Origin: Eucalyptus grandis
Lineage: Eukaryota; Streptophyta; Magnoliopsida; Myrtales; Myrtaceae
Length of the DNA stretch: 64,000 nucleotides
Assembly (NCBI RefSeq): GCF_016545825.1
Contig: NC_052618.1
Location: forward strand, 57,838,561 to 57,902,560
Direction of reading: 5' to 3'
In this document: one piece after another, positions 1 through 11,850 of the stretch
Position numbering within the stretch: the first letter of the stretch is position 1
Layout: each line of letters opens with the position of its first letter
Made by a program: the position numbers and the translations under genes
The notes under the pieces: generated by a model
Seen by the model: the letters and a program-made list of their open reading frames with translations, nothing else
Database searches by the model: none
Told to the model about the DNA's origin: nothing

Positions 1-32
1 CTAACATGAATTTCGGATATGGTGGGTGACAG

Positions 33-1812
33 GTGATCTTGGTGGGTCACAGTGCAGGAGGGCTATGTGTAACTCAGGCTTCAGGTAAATTCCCCGGGAA
101 AATCGGTGTCGCCGTTTATGTGGCCGCCACGATGCTCAAGCATGGTTTGGAAACCGATCAAGACTTTAAAGATGTAAACTTTCTCTTCTCAATCATTCAT
201 CCTCTCTCTCTCTCTCTCTCTCCATGGCTACTTTATGAATTGCAAATTTATGAGGTATGCCAATCTACGATTGAAGTTCGGTGAAGGTGTAGAGAGTATT
301 GAGACCTTAGAAGCAGCAAATCCAGGACTTTGTCAATTAACTGTCCCGTGTCCTCGTTGATCGGCTGTCCCTAGTTTGTCCTCCTGCTAGGCCCCTAGAT
401 TACCTACCGTGCAGCACAATTCCGAAAAGGTTGGAAATTTATGGTTCTCATGATTGGTCAAGCTCTGTTTTTTTTACCCAGTGACGTGATTTTCTATTCA
501 CCAAAATTACCATGTCTTTCTGAGCTTACAATAAAACATGCTTTGGAGCCGGGGACGCACCTGATTTGTACTTTTGTAGGACCAAGGAAAAAAAATCGAA
601 ACAAAACCCAACAAAAGCATTCGGATTTTGATTCTGGGTTTCTTGTAGTTGTCTTCTATTCTTCTAATGAATTAACTACGTAACCGCAAAAGAAAAATGA
701 AAAATCCCATTTTTAATTTCCCGGAAAATCTGCACTACAACGGGGCAACTTGACCCCTCGTCTCAGATTTGAGTCAGCATCAGTGATCAATCCGCAAACT
801 TTTGAAGATGAAATCGAAGGAAAACGAAACCCACCAGAATTTCCAGTAGCCAAAGGAAAACTTGGTGCCCCTTTCGATCTCCAACCAGACAATGTGCGTC
901 ATCTGATATGTGCGGTCTCCCTTCAATAATTATCACCCACATATTTTGTCGCCTTCCCAACTCTCTCTCTCTCTCATCCATCCCACTAAAACCAAACACC
1001 ATTGTCTTTTTCCTCTTCTCCTTTTCATTTTTTGTGGGTGAGATTGCAATGTGTCCATCTTCTTGCCGAGTGCTGTAGTGGAACTGGCCTGATAAGGATG
1101 AGGAGTAAATTCCTGGGCACCGCCTGATGATGTTCTGCGTGGACATTACCGGAAGTGCAACGTGGAGGTTGGGAGTTGAAATTGATTAGGTTGATGTCAA
1201 CCTTTGACAGGGAGCGCCGGATCTATCAGAATTTGGGGACGTGAACGATTTGACGTTCGGGCTGGGACCTGATAAGCCACCAACAAGTGCAATAATTAAG
1301 CAGGAATTTCAGCGCAATATCATTTATCACATGAGCCCTCTCGAGGTATCCCCCACCTCTTTTGTGTTTCGACTAACGTGTGGTTTCGGTGCAGCTACGT
1401 CGAACCGATCACCATACATCGAGTGCAGTTCGAGTTCATAATTGAGGATGCGAGGCACGTCACGAGCGGCCTTCGGTAGTGCCACGTTTGATAGAAAGCG
1501 ATTGATTGACTTGGTCTTATACGGCGACGATTGCAGGACTCGACGCTGGCCGCCATGCTGGTGAAGCCGGGGCCGCTCACGGCGCTGCTGACAGCGAAAT
1601 TCCCCAAGGAGGACGACGAGGGCGTGGAGAGCGTGAGGCGAGTGTTCATAAAGACGGCGCAGGATCGGGTGGTGAAGCCGGAGCAGCAGGACGCGATGAT
1701 CGCGAGGTGGGCGCCGGTCGAAGTGTTCACGTTGGACAGCGACCACAGCCCTTTCTTCTCCGCCCCGTTCTTGCTCTGCGGATTGCTCGTCAAAGTCGCC
1801 GCTTCTTTATGA
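33..1812 (+). CDS. Methylesterase (MES/SABP2-type alpha/beta hydrolase), 5'-partial
   Basis: Three exons are visible: 33-173, 1211-1345 and 1537-1812, all phase 0, with AG acceptors before 33, 1211 and 1537 and GT donors at 174 and 1346. They encode 183 residues to a TGA stop; earlier exons lie outside the window. The first exon carries the nucleophile elbow GHSAGG, the last carries the acid (IKTAQD) and the catalytic His (DSDHSPFF), so the Ser-Asp-His triad is complete. The stretches AVYVAATMLKHGLETDQD and GLGPDKPPTSA are typical of the plant MES family, which hydrolyses methyl esters of salicylate, jasmonate or indole-acetate; which substrate applies here cannot be told. Intron 1 (174-1210) and intron 2 (1346-1536) contain only spurious ORFs. 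Downstream AATAAA at 2014-2019 could serve the 3' end. No lesion is seen in the visible part, so the gene is probably functional. Confidence 0.88.
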
Positions 1813-2058
1813 CCAAAGGGTGTAAAAAAAGTGGCCGCTTCTTGTGGATGAATGAATGAGTGAACGAACAATCTTTGGGGTCTTGATTTTGGCGGGATCA
1901 AGTCTGCGTTCTTGTTATCTCAAAGCTATTTTTTCTGGAACTACTGCTCTCGAATAAGAATTGGTGCATGTAATAATGAAAGATCTCTATTTTGTAAACG
2001 ACGGTTGGATTTAAATAAAATGATTATTTAAAATGTTTGTGCGGAGAAGAGCATCAAT
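1813..2058 (+). other. 3' flank of methylesterase gene / tRNA upstream region
   Basis: Probable 3' UTR and spacer. AATAAA at 2014-2019 is a candidate poly(A) signal. The AT-rich stretch 2009-2040 followed by CAA at 2055-2057 resembles the usual upstream arrangement of plant tRNA genes. Confidence 0.45.
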
Positions 2059-2132
2059 GGCCTATTAGCTCAGTTGGTTAGAGCGTCGTGCTAATAACGC
2101 GAAGGTCGCAGGTTCGAGACCTGCATGGGCCA
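2059..2132 (+). tRNA. tRNA-Ile (anticodon AAT, read as IAU)
   Basis: A 74-nt cloverleaf without intron. The acceptor stem GGCCTAT pairs with ATGGGCC (one G-T pair), the D arm is GCTC/GAGC, the anticodon stem TCGTG/CGCGA holds the loop CTAATAA (anticodon AAT), and the T arm GCAGG/CCTGC holds the loop TTCGAGA. The discriminator base is A and CCA is not encoded, as in eukaryotic nuclear tRNAs. Box A and box B are intact. Nothing suggests a pseudogene. Confidence 0.96.
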
Positions 2133-2140
2133 CTTTCCCC

Positions 2141-2151
2141 TTTTTATTTTT
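2141..2151 (+). terminator. Pol III termination T-runs of the tRNA-Ile gene
   Basis: Two runs of five T separated by one A begin nine bases after the tRNA 3' end, the usual RNA polymerase III stop signal. Confidence 0.8.
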
Positions 2152-2963
2152 CCTATCTTTTATCCTCTTTTGGCTTAAGGTATGTATAGATGGCTCTCTT
2201 TCATTACATTCATCATTTATCATTTGAGAGGACAAAAAAGGAGTTGAAGGAAGAAGAAGAAGATCATGGTCTCCTCTGTGGTAATTCTCGGCTCTACCTA
2301 CTACTGCTTTCTTTTGATTAGACAGTTCGATTTCCAAAGGTTACGGATGCGTGCTCGGGCCATTCTACGGTCTCTTAATCACCGTGAAGTCGCTCCTCCC
2401 CATCGCAGCGTGTTCAAGACACGAGCAGCTTCGATGCCGGGAGAATCCTACCGAGAGATGCGTTTGCAAGTAGAGATGCAGTGTCCGGTTTACATGAATC
2501 TGTAGTCAATTGGTTCGAAGCATTCATCTGAGAATGCAGTTGGGTCAAGTTTAGGCTGACTAAACTATCACGAAAAGTGCTTACTTTGAAACCAGAGTGC
2601 TTCTTCCGGGAAATTCTGCATGCTGGAGAATGCCGAGATGCCAAAGGAAGATGCAAATGACGAGTGATTCACTCACCAGGCTAATCATAGCTGAAAACCG
2701 GACAGACGAAAATCACAACAAAAGTTTGAAAATTGAGTTTCAAGAAACAGTATCTCAGTTCTCCCTATCCATGTAGGTCAAACCAATGATTACCTCACGA
2801 GACAAGCGAGAACGTTGATAAGATGTTTATTTCCGGCGGATAGCTTTGCCCGCTCAAAAGAAATGAAAGACCTCATCAGAAAACACACGAAAGGTGACTA
2901 CAATGCCTCAGGCCTCCTGTGCGATCCTACTGTATAAATCACCCAGAAAGTCTTTATGAACAA
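2152..2963. other. Spacer and 3' flank of the COA1-like gene
   Basis: No convincing gene. A 79-codon plus-strand ORF (2266-2505) matches nothing I recognise and has no codon or neighbour support. TTTATT at 2826-2831 reads AATAAA on the minus strand, about 135 bases after the stop codon of the COA1-like gene, and is a candidate poly(A) signal. Confidence 0.4.
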
Positions 2964-5900
2964 TCACTCTCGGCCAGCCTTCTCAAGCTTCTCCATTTCT
3001 TCGTGATGCTTCTTCTCTGCCTCCTGGAGCTCTCTTTCAGCATCCTCCTCTTCCTCAATTTCATCAAGATCATCAAATTCCTTGGTTGCTGCCATTGCTT
3101 TTAAAACCGGATCTCTCAGTTGAGATATCAAACCGCCACCAACCTTGTATTCTTCTTCGTCGCCAATCAGATATAATCGCTGGTCGGGTCCTGTTGACAT
3201 CGGAACATCGACGGCCAACAACTTATAATCATACTGCAAATAAGCATGAGATCTATGTCAGGTAGCACGATTAGACTGCTATTTAATTCCCTCACAAATT
3301 TTTAAGGAGATAAAAGAGTCTCAATACTAACACTAAACTATTCATTTTTTTTTTTTGGGTAAGGTAATATATTGATTTTTAACCAAAACTATACAGCAGG
3401 GGACTAAACTATTCATTTATCTTCACACAAAAAGGGAAAATGGAAATTAGACTGCTTCCCAGCAACAGAGACATTTTATGCTCCAGATGGAAAAAAAAAG
3501 CATAAACAAGTGGAATTTGTTATTCTATTCCTCATCGTACATACAAGTTTTAAACTATCCAGAACTCCTTAAATGAGAGTGACTGGAAACTTGATCAGCC
3601 TAATCTATTCAGATTTTGCACTGTCTCAAATAGCCCCACCCTACTGAGAAGCCAGGAACCAAAAGTGCTGAGAGCAATGCAGTAGCACAAATTTGAATAC
3701 TATATTTTCTTTTTGGTTGGACAATTTGAATGCTAAATTGAGAAGCCATGCGTCATGATCAAAACTTGAATTAGGCATGCACGGTAGCATCAGGCCCCTT
3801 TTCTTCTCACGTACATTTCTGTGAAATTTGAGTTATGAAATCTCATTTATTCTTTAGCAACAGGATTCATCCTTACCTCATAAATAAATCAAAATAAAAC
3901 AAAATACTAAATGAAAGAGGTTTTAAAAACAGAGACTCAGTAATTTATCTTTGAGAAAAACATAAGCTTTTGAGAAAAATTACGACAAAAACAAGTTTAC
4001 TATGTGAAGCAGACAGGTCTAATTAACAGCAAGATGATGTCAAATGCTGACAAATAGCAGGAAAGGAAAGTAAACTCAAGCTAACATCAAAATTATGCTC
4101 AAACACTTGGAGGCCAGTAGGTATAGGTGCAAACCTGGCCCTTTTTCTTTTTCACTTCAACGCTGACTAGGCCCCTTCTTTCAGAACCGCGTATAGGGAA
4201 TATGAGAAAACACCGCTTGCTTCTGAGCCTGGGTTTGAACTTTTTGAAGGTGACACTGCCGCCAGACATCACGTAAGCTCTTAATTCTGATCCAGTAAGA
4301 GGGGCCCCCATTACCTCAAGAATTCCAGCATGTGTATTCAGCTTCCTCATGGCCATTCTATAAATTCTATCTGGATTAATTGTAAATCTTGCACGGACAT
4401 ACAGGCCCTTAAACACAAAAGTAAAAAGTCATAATCAGCAAAATGGGACAAGATTAACTGCAGTGGTATAATCTGCCAAAATTACACTATTACGGGAAGG
4501 AGGGGTTTCCTCATGTAGACATTGACAAAACCCATGATGCGCAATCAAAGAATGCTTGGAATATATCCAATTCTAGGTAACCATGACAGACAGACATGAA
4601 TTACTTTAAGGTTTTATGACTGGGAAGTAATCGGTGATAAGATTCTAGATTGATCATATTGGTAAAAAGGAATTAGTAAACAGTGTTTGGAATTATGGGG
4701 CCCAGAACCACATGGTTATTAGCTTGTTACAAGCCCTTCAAAATCCCAAACTAGGCTTGTTGATGGTACTGTGTTCTGTTCACAATGACAATTGCCTGCT
4801 TCATATAGCAAACTCAGATAATCATGACTTGGCAAGCCTGCCTAGCCAACATCTTTCGCCCCATAACTGGAAGGAATTCATTGGGCCAATAGAGAAACTC
4901 ATGGCCTCAAGATTTTTTGTAGAACCCGCAAGAAACTGTACAAAGAAGTCGCCTTGGAGAATTGAGAACTTGAAAGACTGATATACCAGACAGTATTCCA
5001 CTTACAGCCACTCCCCATTTACTTAACTAAAAGCCAGACCAGCGGCAGAACCTGCACTGTAGCAGAATGCCACATTGCAAATGAAGCTGCTAATTTAAAA
5101 ACCAAAGACATTTGACAAATTCACAGTCATCAGGAAATCCAAGGTCCTTGACTTGCTTATAACAATTGTTGGTTGGATAATCAACCTCGCGCTCCAATAC
5201 CAGTTGACAAAAAGGTAAGCATTTAGTGGTGACACACTCATCCAAATGCCGTCCTCCTAACCGTAAGGTCTTGCTCTTATCATGGCCTTTACATACGGAG
5301 GACGGACTAAAATTTAAGAATACTGCAATCACCGAGACAGAAATGCTGAGCACGGGCATTCAATCATTCCCAATACAGTTTTACACCTCTCTAGCCAATA
5401 GAAACGACTATATTACACAGATAAATGAATAAAGTAGGAAATTCACGAACTCACAGCAAAGGCGACAATAGCGGAGGAAAGGGCGAGGAACCCGTACTTT
5501 GCCATCCCCTCAGAGATCCCGACGAAGGTGTTAGCAATCCCAAACATGATCCTCCACAGCAAGGCGCACACCAACATGGCCGCAGCCCCCACGAGGACCA
5601 AGTAATTGCTCCTCAAGAACGACTCCACTTGCAGCCCAATGGCCTCCCGATATTTGCTAAACGTAGAAAGAACCGACATTGTCGGCTTCTCGAAAACCTT
5701 CTTCGCGAAACCCCCATTCCCGGAGCTTTGGAACGAGAAATGCCTGATCCCATAGCAATTCAATCTCGACGGACCGAGTCCCGCCGGCGAGAAGCTCTTC
5801 GACGAAGCCTGGCCCGCCCTAGGAGGGAGCACCTCGGACGCGGCGAGATTACCGAACGCTCTAGACTGGCACGAATTTCGCGCGGTGCCGGCGGCCAAGC

Positions 5901-6108
5901 TCGGCGGATAGGAGAGAGGAAACGGGCGGGGGAGAGAAGAAGGAGGGGGCGACGAGGAGCCGGCGGCGGCGGCGGGATCGACGGCCGCGGTGGTGAAGTG
6001 GGAGGAGGAATGCGCGCCGGCGGGGGACGATTTCGGGAGGTGGAGCTGGTGGTGGTGGCGATGCAATCTCAGAACGCCTTGGAGCAATCGCGAGGAGGGC
6101 TTTGACAT
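2964..6108 (-). CDS. Mitochondrial COA1/TIM21-like membrane protein, complete parental copy
   Basis: Three minus-strand exons, 6108-5455, 4407-4135 and 3233-2964, encode 398 residues; all junctions are phase 0 with GT donors (after 5455 and 4135) and AG acceptors. The start is the ATG at 6108, where the copies in units B and C also begin; the frame stays open upstream only here. Residues 1 to about 130 are rich in Ser, Arg, His and Pro, as in a mitochondrial presequence. Exon 1 ends with two hydrophobic segments (around YLVLVGAAAMLVCALLW and KYGFLALSSAIVAFA). Exon 2 contains LEVMGAPLTGSELRAYVMSG and basic PRLRSKR, which I take as the COA1-type domain; family members assist respiratory-complex assembly at the inner membrane. 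Exon 3 ends in an acidic coiled-coil-like tail (EEEEDAERELQEAEKKHHEE). The family name comes from memory of plant homologues and needs a profile search. This is the only copy with exons 2 and 3, so it is the source of the duplications. Confidence 0.75.
5090..5359 (-). CDS. Small Cys-containing ORF in COA1-like intron 1 (unit A), doubtful
   Basis: An 89-codon ORF inside intron 1, same strand as the host gene. It starts with a hydrophobic stretch (MPVLSISVSVIAVFLNF) that could pass for a signal peptide and has seven Cys. It stays open in units B and C. Against coding: between A and B I count about eight replacement and three silent changes, as expected without selection, and Cys residues are lost in B and C. 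The acceptor-like AGs in it do not fit the phase of exon 1. I recognise no family. Probably intronic sequence that stayed open by chance. Confidence 0.15.
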   Translation of the reverse strand: MPVLSISVSVIAVFLNFSPSSVCKGHDKSKTLRLGGRHLDECVTTKCLPFCQLVLEREVDYPTNNCYKQVKDLGFPDDCEFVKCLWFLN

Positions 6109-8011
6109 CGTACTAAGCGATTTGTACGGAATCGGAGCTCGAACGCCGCTGCTTCGATGCAGAATTGAAGGACGCGAATTTTGCCGGAGACTTGCAGGAT
6201 CGGAGGAAAGGAAAGGAGGGTAGTTGACGCGAGGGAAGCTCCTGCCCGGAGGGAAGCTGGAGCGCAAGTCGATAGCCTGATGTTGTACGGTGCAGTCAGC
6301 GGTGAGGGAAGACGACGATGACCATTCTTTGATCTCGCCTTCTCCGGTTCGATTTATGGGTTTGGGCCTGAAGAGGCCCAAGCCCAAGTTTGAATTCTAA
6401 TGCACCTAAAATAAGGGCGGGCGATTCCAGCTTTCACACAGATTCTAAATAGAATTTAAAATCTACCCATCGCAATAAATTTCTCATTTTCTAGAATATG
6501 AAATCTATCTCCTCATAGAATCCACGATTTATTTAGTTTCCACCTTTACTACAAATCAAATGATTGCAGTGAATCATCTTTTTTAATGATTTATTTACTT
6601 ACTACTACTTATTTTTGAACACATAAAAAATATGACTTATTTTTAAACACATGAAAATATAAAATATTTATAAAGTAAAAGTCTTGATCATAATTTGGAA
6701 GCTCAAATGAGTAGTTTCATATTATATACTCATCATTGGATGTCATCGAGCATCACATAAATGTGTGAAAACATAAACTAATAAAAACACAAATTTATTC
6801 AATTTTTTGAATTTGAAATCTTCCTTGCATATTTTGAAATTTGGAACCGAACAAGTTCCAACCGGTATGGTTCTTTGGTTTCACATTCTACTTTGGAACT
6901 ATACTTACCCCTAATTCAAAATGGGCTACTACTCTCTTTGCTTCAGCTGCCAAAAGCAAGCATCTTTCCAGAGAGAGGGGGGAGTTCATCTTTTAACAGC
7001 CGCTAAATTAAGTTCTCTTTTGGGTGAAGGAAGTGCGACTGTCTTACCAATGGTGGAGACTAATCATGAGATATTTCGGCTTATTCTTCAGTCTTTGTTA
7101 TTTTTCTTTGCGCGAACCCAACAAGCAACTTTCGGTAGTTCATGAAGACCTCCGCATGCCAACTGCTACAAGCTCAATGTATATGCAAGTTCTTGGCAAA
7201 AACACTAGAAGCACAGGTCTCAAAAAGCGATCGGAAAGCAAGGCCCTTCCTTCCAATCCAAGCGTCCTGCTTAGATGAGAACCCAATACATTAGAAGTTC
7301 AAAAAGTGCATCAGAGTGACAGAGAGAAGCTCATCAACCATGAAACAAGGAGTCCCGCTCCTCATATTAGCGCAGGCTTTGATTTCACGCGATTTGTTTG
7401 CATGGATGCAAAGATTGATGCACCCCGCGAGGTGAAGTCAATTGATAAGTATGACGACGAAGAGACAAGGCCACAAATAGAACAGAAACCAGCAGCTCCA
7501 ACGTTGCGTTTATGGTTTAAAAGATTGAATCTAGTAGCTCCTCTAATGCTTAATCCCGTTTCGTGGATGGGTGAACTAGAACTGCTGCAAGGGCACGACA
7601 ATCGCAAATTCGCCGGTTCAAACATGGCAGCAAATTGAGGATAGACATAACCTTATTGCCTTATTAGCAAACGTGAGTGAACAAAAATTGGAGTTAACCT
7701 ATCTAGTTTCAAATCCGTTTGCCTGCTTCCCTACCTATCCCCTCATGATCCAAGAGTTGGAGGCTTGTCGTTGTTGAGGCCCATTTAAATCTGTCCGTAC
7801 CAGTACTCATATGTCAAGTAGAAATCATATTTCGGCTGAAAAGAGAGAGAGCCGAAAGCAAAGTTCGGCCTGAAAGATAGAGTAGAAAGAGTGGTGTTTT
7901 GAGAAATAGACCTCGCAGAATGCTAATTACATTACATTACATGAAGAAGCAAACTCATGGAAGGGAAGAGATCATCCGAGCACAAGTTCTAAACAAACCC
8001 AAAATGAAAAA
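6109..8011. other. COA1-like promoter and conserved spacer before the RLP 3' end
   Basis: The first several hundred bases hold the COA1-like 5' UTR and promoter; the AT-rich part 6400-6900 shows no gene. The stretch 7300-7640 contains a 110-codon plus-strand ORF (7306-7638) whose sequence is kept in units B and C, but there the frame breaks, so I do not call it a gene. 7850-8011 is the 3' flank of the RLP gene. Confidence 0.4.
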
Positions 8012-11000
8012 CTAAAGGCAGAGGAGAGGGCACAAGATTGCTAATTTCTTGCACTTGGCTACTTTCACTATAATAGCCACATATGTCTTGTGTGCTGCTT
8101 GGTCCGCAAAGTTGAAATATGCTCGTCTCCAATCCTTCTTGAACTGCAAAACTCCGAAAAAGCCCCAGAATCCAATCGCAAATCCAAGCATTATGACCGC
8201 ATAGAACAACATTTGATCAAGCTGATGTGTATCTTTAGGGTGAGGGACTTTCTGTGGTTGAGGCGTCTCGGCGCTGAGGCATTTCTTTCTCAAAAGATCA
8301 CCACATAGTAGAGGATTGCTAGCATAAATGGAAGGATCGTCGAGTGTTTGGATTTGATTCCCTTTTGGAATCTGCCCCATAAGGTTGTTTTGCGACAAGT
8401 TGAGGTGAGCTAGGGATGTTAATGCTGAAATGCCTTGTGGAATTATCCCTGAGAGATGGTTGTTTGAAAGATCCAGAGACTCGAGCGACCTCATATTCCC
8501 AATGCCAATGGGAATATCTCCAGAGAGATGGTTGTGAGACAAGTTCAAGCCATGCAATCTTGAGAGGAAAGAAAGTTCTTCGGGGATTGACCCATTCAAA
8601 AAGTTGCTAGAGAGATCCAAATTGACCACAAGTTGCAGAACAATTTTGGTGTACTCGTTATATCTTCCCTTTAAGATCTCAACCACGTACTCTCGACCCC
8701 AAGCCATACCGTAGCCTTTGAATGTCAAGAAAATTATATCTTGTATAGGAGCGACAGCCACATATCCAAATGAATTGGTTTGATTCAAGTTGATCATGCC
8801 GCTCATGTTGCCAAGACAATGTGGGATCATTCCCGTCAAATTGTTTATTGCCATGTCTAATATTCTCAACTTTGATAGTGAGCAAAGTTGCGGAGGGATG
8901 TTGCCGACAAACCTATTCTCTCGTAGCCTTAGGATCAACAAGGAGTGAAAGCTTTCATCAAACCATGTGGGAATGCTTCCAGACAAATTATTCTCTCCAA
9001 GGTCTAAAATTACTAGATTTGTGCAATAATCTAAAGCTTGAGGAAGCTCCCCATTGAGATGGTTTCCGTTCAAGTGTAGGGTGGTAAGGCCGGGCAATGA
9101 TCCAAGTGAGCTAGGGATTACTCCGGACAACTTATTGAATGACAAAGTCAAGAATGCTAAAGAATCCTTCCAACAGTCTAGAATACTACCAGATAGGCTA
9201 TTATTGGCAAGATTTAAAACAATCAACTCCATGTTGCATAATGATGACGGTAGAGTACCATCAATTAGGTTGTCATTGAGATATAGAGTATGTACCTGGT
9301 ACATAATACCAATATCTGTTGGAAGAGAACCGGAGATAAAGTTGTGGGAGAGATCTAAATAGAACCATTAGATACACATGTTGGGCAAGGGGCCAGTAAT
9401 TTGATTGTAAGATAGATCAAGCCAGGAAAACGTCAAGTTGGTTGACAATTTTGGTAAGTTCCCAGTAATCTGATTGTAAGATAAATCGAGTCCGAAAAAT
9501 GTCAAGTTGGCTGACCATTCAGGCAAGGGCCCAATAATATGATTGTAAGATAGATCGAGCTCGAAAAACGTCAAGTTGGCCGACCATTCTGGCAAGGGCC
9601 CAGTAATCTGATTGTAAGATAGATCGAGCTCGGAAAATGTCAAGTTGGTCGACCATTCGGAGCAAAACATCGAGGGCCCGGCAAGGGCCCCGTAATCTGT
9701 AAGATAGATCGAGCGAAAACGTTGTAAGATAGATCGAGCTCGGAAAACATCAAGTTGGCCGACCATTCTGGCAAGGGCCCAGTAAGTTGATTGTAAGATA
9801 GATCCAGCCGGGAAAACGTCAAGTTGGCTAACCAACTCGATAAGGGCCCAAAAAGGGAAGCATTGGAAAGTCCGATATATTCAGTGTTCACTTGTGTTTG
9901 AATCCATCTGGGAACTTTAGCTCCGAAATTACAAGAGTTCATCCTGATAACCACCAATTGGAAAGGGGGTATCCAGCTGGGTTTTACCTTAAAAGTCAAA
10001 TTATTATTGCCATCGATCTGCAACTTCTTGAGCCTTGACAAATTAGAAAAATGGATTTCGGTAATCACACCTTCAAAATGATTATTGAAAAGAAGCAACC
10101 CTTGCAAAGCCCCCAATTTCCCTAATGACTCAGGAATATGCCCCCCCAATTGATTGTAAGAAAGATCTAACAATCTCAATGATGACAACCGACCCATTGA
10201 TGGTGGAATGGTCCCATTCAATCCATTAAACGAAAGATCTAGTGTTTGCAAGTTTGACAATGATCCAATGACACTAGGGATTTGACCGGAGAAGAAATTG
10301 TTGTAAAGCATGATACTTTTTAAGTTTGTGAAGTGCTCCAACCAATCGGGTAGAGCACCCTTAAGATGATTTAAACATATCTCTAGACTCTCTAAGCTAT
10401 TCTCGATGAGTCCCGATGAATTTCCTTGGGTTCTTGAAATCTCTTCTCCAATTTGGTTATCACACAAATGCAATGACTTGAGGTACCGCATGTTCTTTAA
10501 GAATAAGAATAAGCCTCCTTCAATGCTATCAAAAAAATTTCCCTTGAGACTGAGATGAGCAAGGCTGGTAAACTTGTCAAACCACATGGAAATTGATGAG
10601 TTGAAATAGTTCAATGAAAGATCAAGATGTTGAAGAGAAGTCATGTTTTGAAACAAAGTGCTCGGAATGGGACCTTCGAAAAGATTACCCGAAAGATCGA
10701 GGTATTGAAGATGAACAAGAGAAGTAAAATTGGCCAAGTGATTAGAAGACAAATGAAAATTATATAATCCACAGCCTGATAAGCTCAAATGCGATAAATT
10801 TGGGAGCGTGCTGATCACTTGCATGAGGACTCTTTCATTCGAAATCATTGAGCCACTCATGTCAAGGTACTTTAGTGATTGAAGATGAGAAACCCACAGG
10901 ATATCATCCACAACCAAATTTTCGTCTTCATTACCAAGATCTAGGACTTCCAACTTGGTGAGATTTCCCAATTGTTGGGGAACCGTTCCACGGAAGTTGG

Positions 11001-11472
11001 CAAACGATAGATTAAGGTATCTCAATTGTTTGATCGAACCGAAGAATTCGGGTATTCTTCCATGATTGGAATCGATCCCACTTAAGTCCAAGTGGTTCAA
11101 GTATCTCAAGTGGAGCAAAGAAGAGTTCAACTCACCACCAACTAGGAGAAGGATCGGTCCCATGGAACTAATTTCGTCTTTTGTTGGTTGGGGTAATAAT
11201 TGGAGATTGATGACATGACCATGTGCTCTATCACAAATCACTCCTTCCCATCTGCAGCAATCTTTGCCTTCCCATGAAGAAAGCAAGCCACGTGGATCTA
11301 AGAGGCTTTGTCGAAGCTGGAGCAGAGCCTCTCTTTCTTGCTCTCTGCAAATGGACATTGAATTGTTATAGAAGCACACACATGAATTGTCTAAAATAAG
11401 TAACAGAGTCACTAGTGTGAACACTTGGGAACAATATCTGCCCATGAGCAATGAGAGACAAGATGAATTCAT
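8012..11472 (-). pseudogene. RLP1: EIX-type LRR receptor-like protein, broken (unit A)
   Basis: Intronless, about 1,100 codons on the minus strand. The N-terminal 610-codon part (11472-9640) has a signal peptide, then the LRR N-cap with SICREQEREALLQLRQ and the WEGKDCCRWEGVICD motif, then many LRRs of the type LDLSxNxLxGxIP. The C-terminal 430-codon part (9304-8012) has further LRRs, the island-like insert around EILKGRYNEYTKIV, the last LRRs, a C-cap, and one transmembrane helix (MLFYAVIMLGFAIGFWGFFG) followed by a short basic tail (KKDWRRAYF) and no kinase. Proteins of this class sit in the plasma membrane and signal through SOBIR1/BAK1-type kinases. Lesions: a frameshift inside a scrambled 69-bp repeat array (9640-9835) and a TAA at 9368-9370 where unit B reads Asn. 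The rest is open. ATG at 11472 lies about 45 bases after a TATA box. A pseudogene, unless the assembly is wrong in the array. Confidence 0.9.
9393..9847 (-). repeat. Intragenic 69-bp LRR array in RLP1
   Basis: About six copies of a 69-bp unit (23 codons, consensus WSANLTFSELDLSYNQITG) stand in tandem. The corresponding part of RLP2 and RLP3 has only two. Copies around 9655-9730 are scrambled, with extra bases and a truncated unit, and this is where the reading frame shifts. Confidence 0.88.
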
Positions 11473-11850
11473 GTTTTAGAGTTGAGATTTTGAGGGTCCT
11501 CTAATCAAACCCAGATCATTTATAGAGAAGGGCAGGGAGAGATTTCTCTTTTAATGTGACAAGTTGTGGTTTCGTACATGCACCTTATGCCCATGGATGT
11601 GTATCATGTATATGCAGCGCATTTAAGGTCCACATATGATAGTCATCTTCAGGGAAAAAAGGCTCATCCATTCTTGCAGTTGGAGTTTGTAAATTGATGA
11701 CCAGATCCCATCTAGACGAGATGTCCCCATCAACTTGGACGCCAGAGCAGCGCCATTATGGAGATTGCGGACAAGCCCATCTAGTATTTTGCGGTGCTAG
11801 TCTCGGATAAAGTCAAGTCTTTTGGGTCCGTGTCGTTATTCATATTAAGG
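11473..11850 (-). promoter_or_regulatory. RLP1 promoter region with TATA box at 11517-11525
   Basis: On the minus strand CTATAAATG at 11517-11525 lies about 45 bases before the RLP1 ATG. The same box at the same distance precedes RLP2 and RLP3. About 350 bases upstream are conserved among all RLP copies and recognisable even in the decayed second RLP of each unit. Confidence 0.6.

Noticed and set aside
787..1146. 119-codon minus-strand ORF
   Set aside because: Lies in intron 1 of the methylesterase gene on the opposite strand, with low-complexity content and no family.
1395..1901. 168-codon minus-strand ORF
   Set aside because: Antisense to the last methylesterase exon, which carries the catalytic residues.
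5425..6105. 226-codon plus-strand ORF
   Set aside because: Antisense shadow of COA1-like exon 1, which has clear splice sites and protein-like composition on the minus strand.
7306..7638. 110-codon plus-strand ORF in the conserved spacer
   Set aside because: Sequence is kept in B and C only because of the duplication; the frame is broken there.
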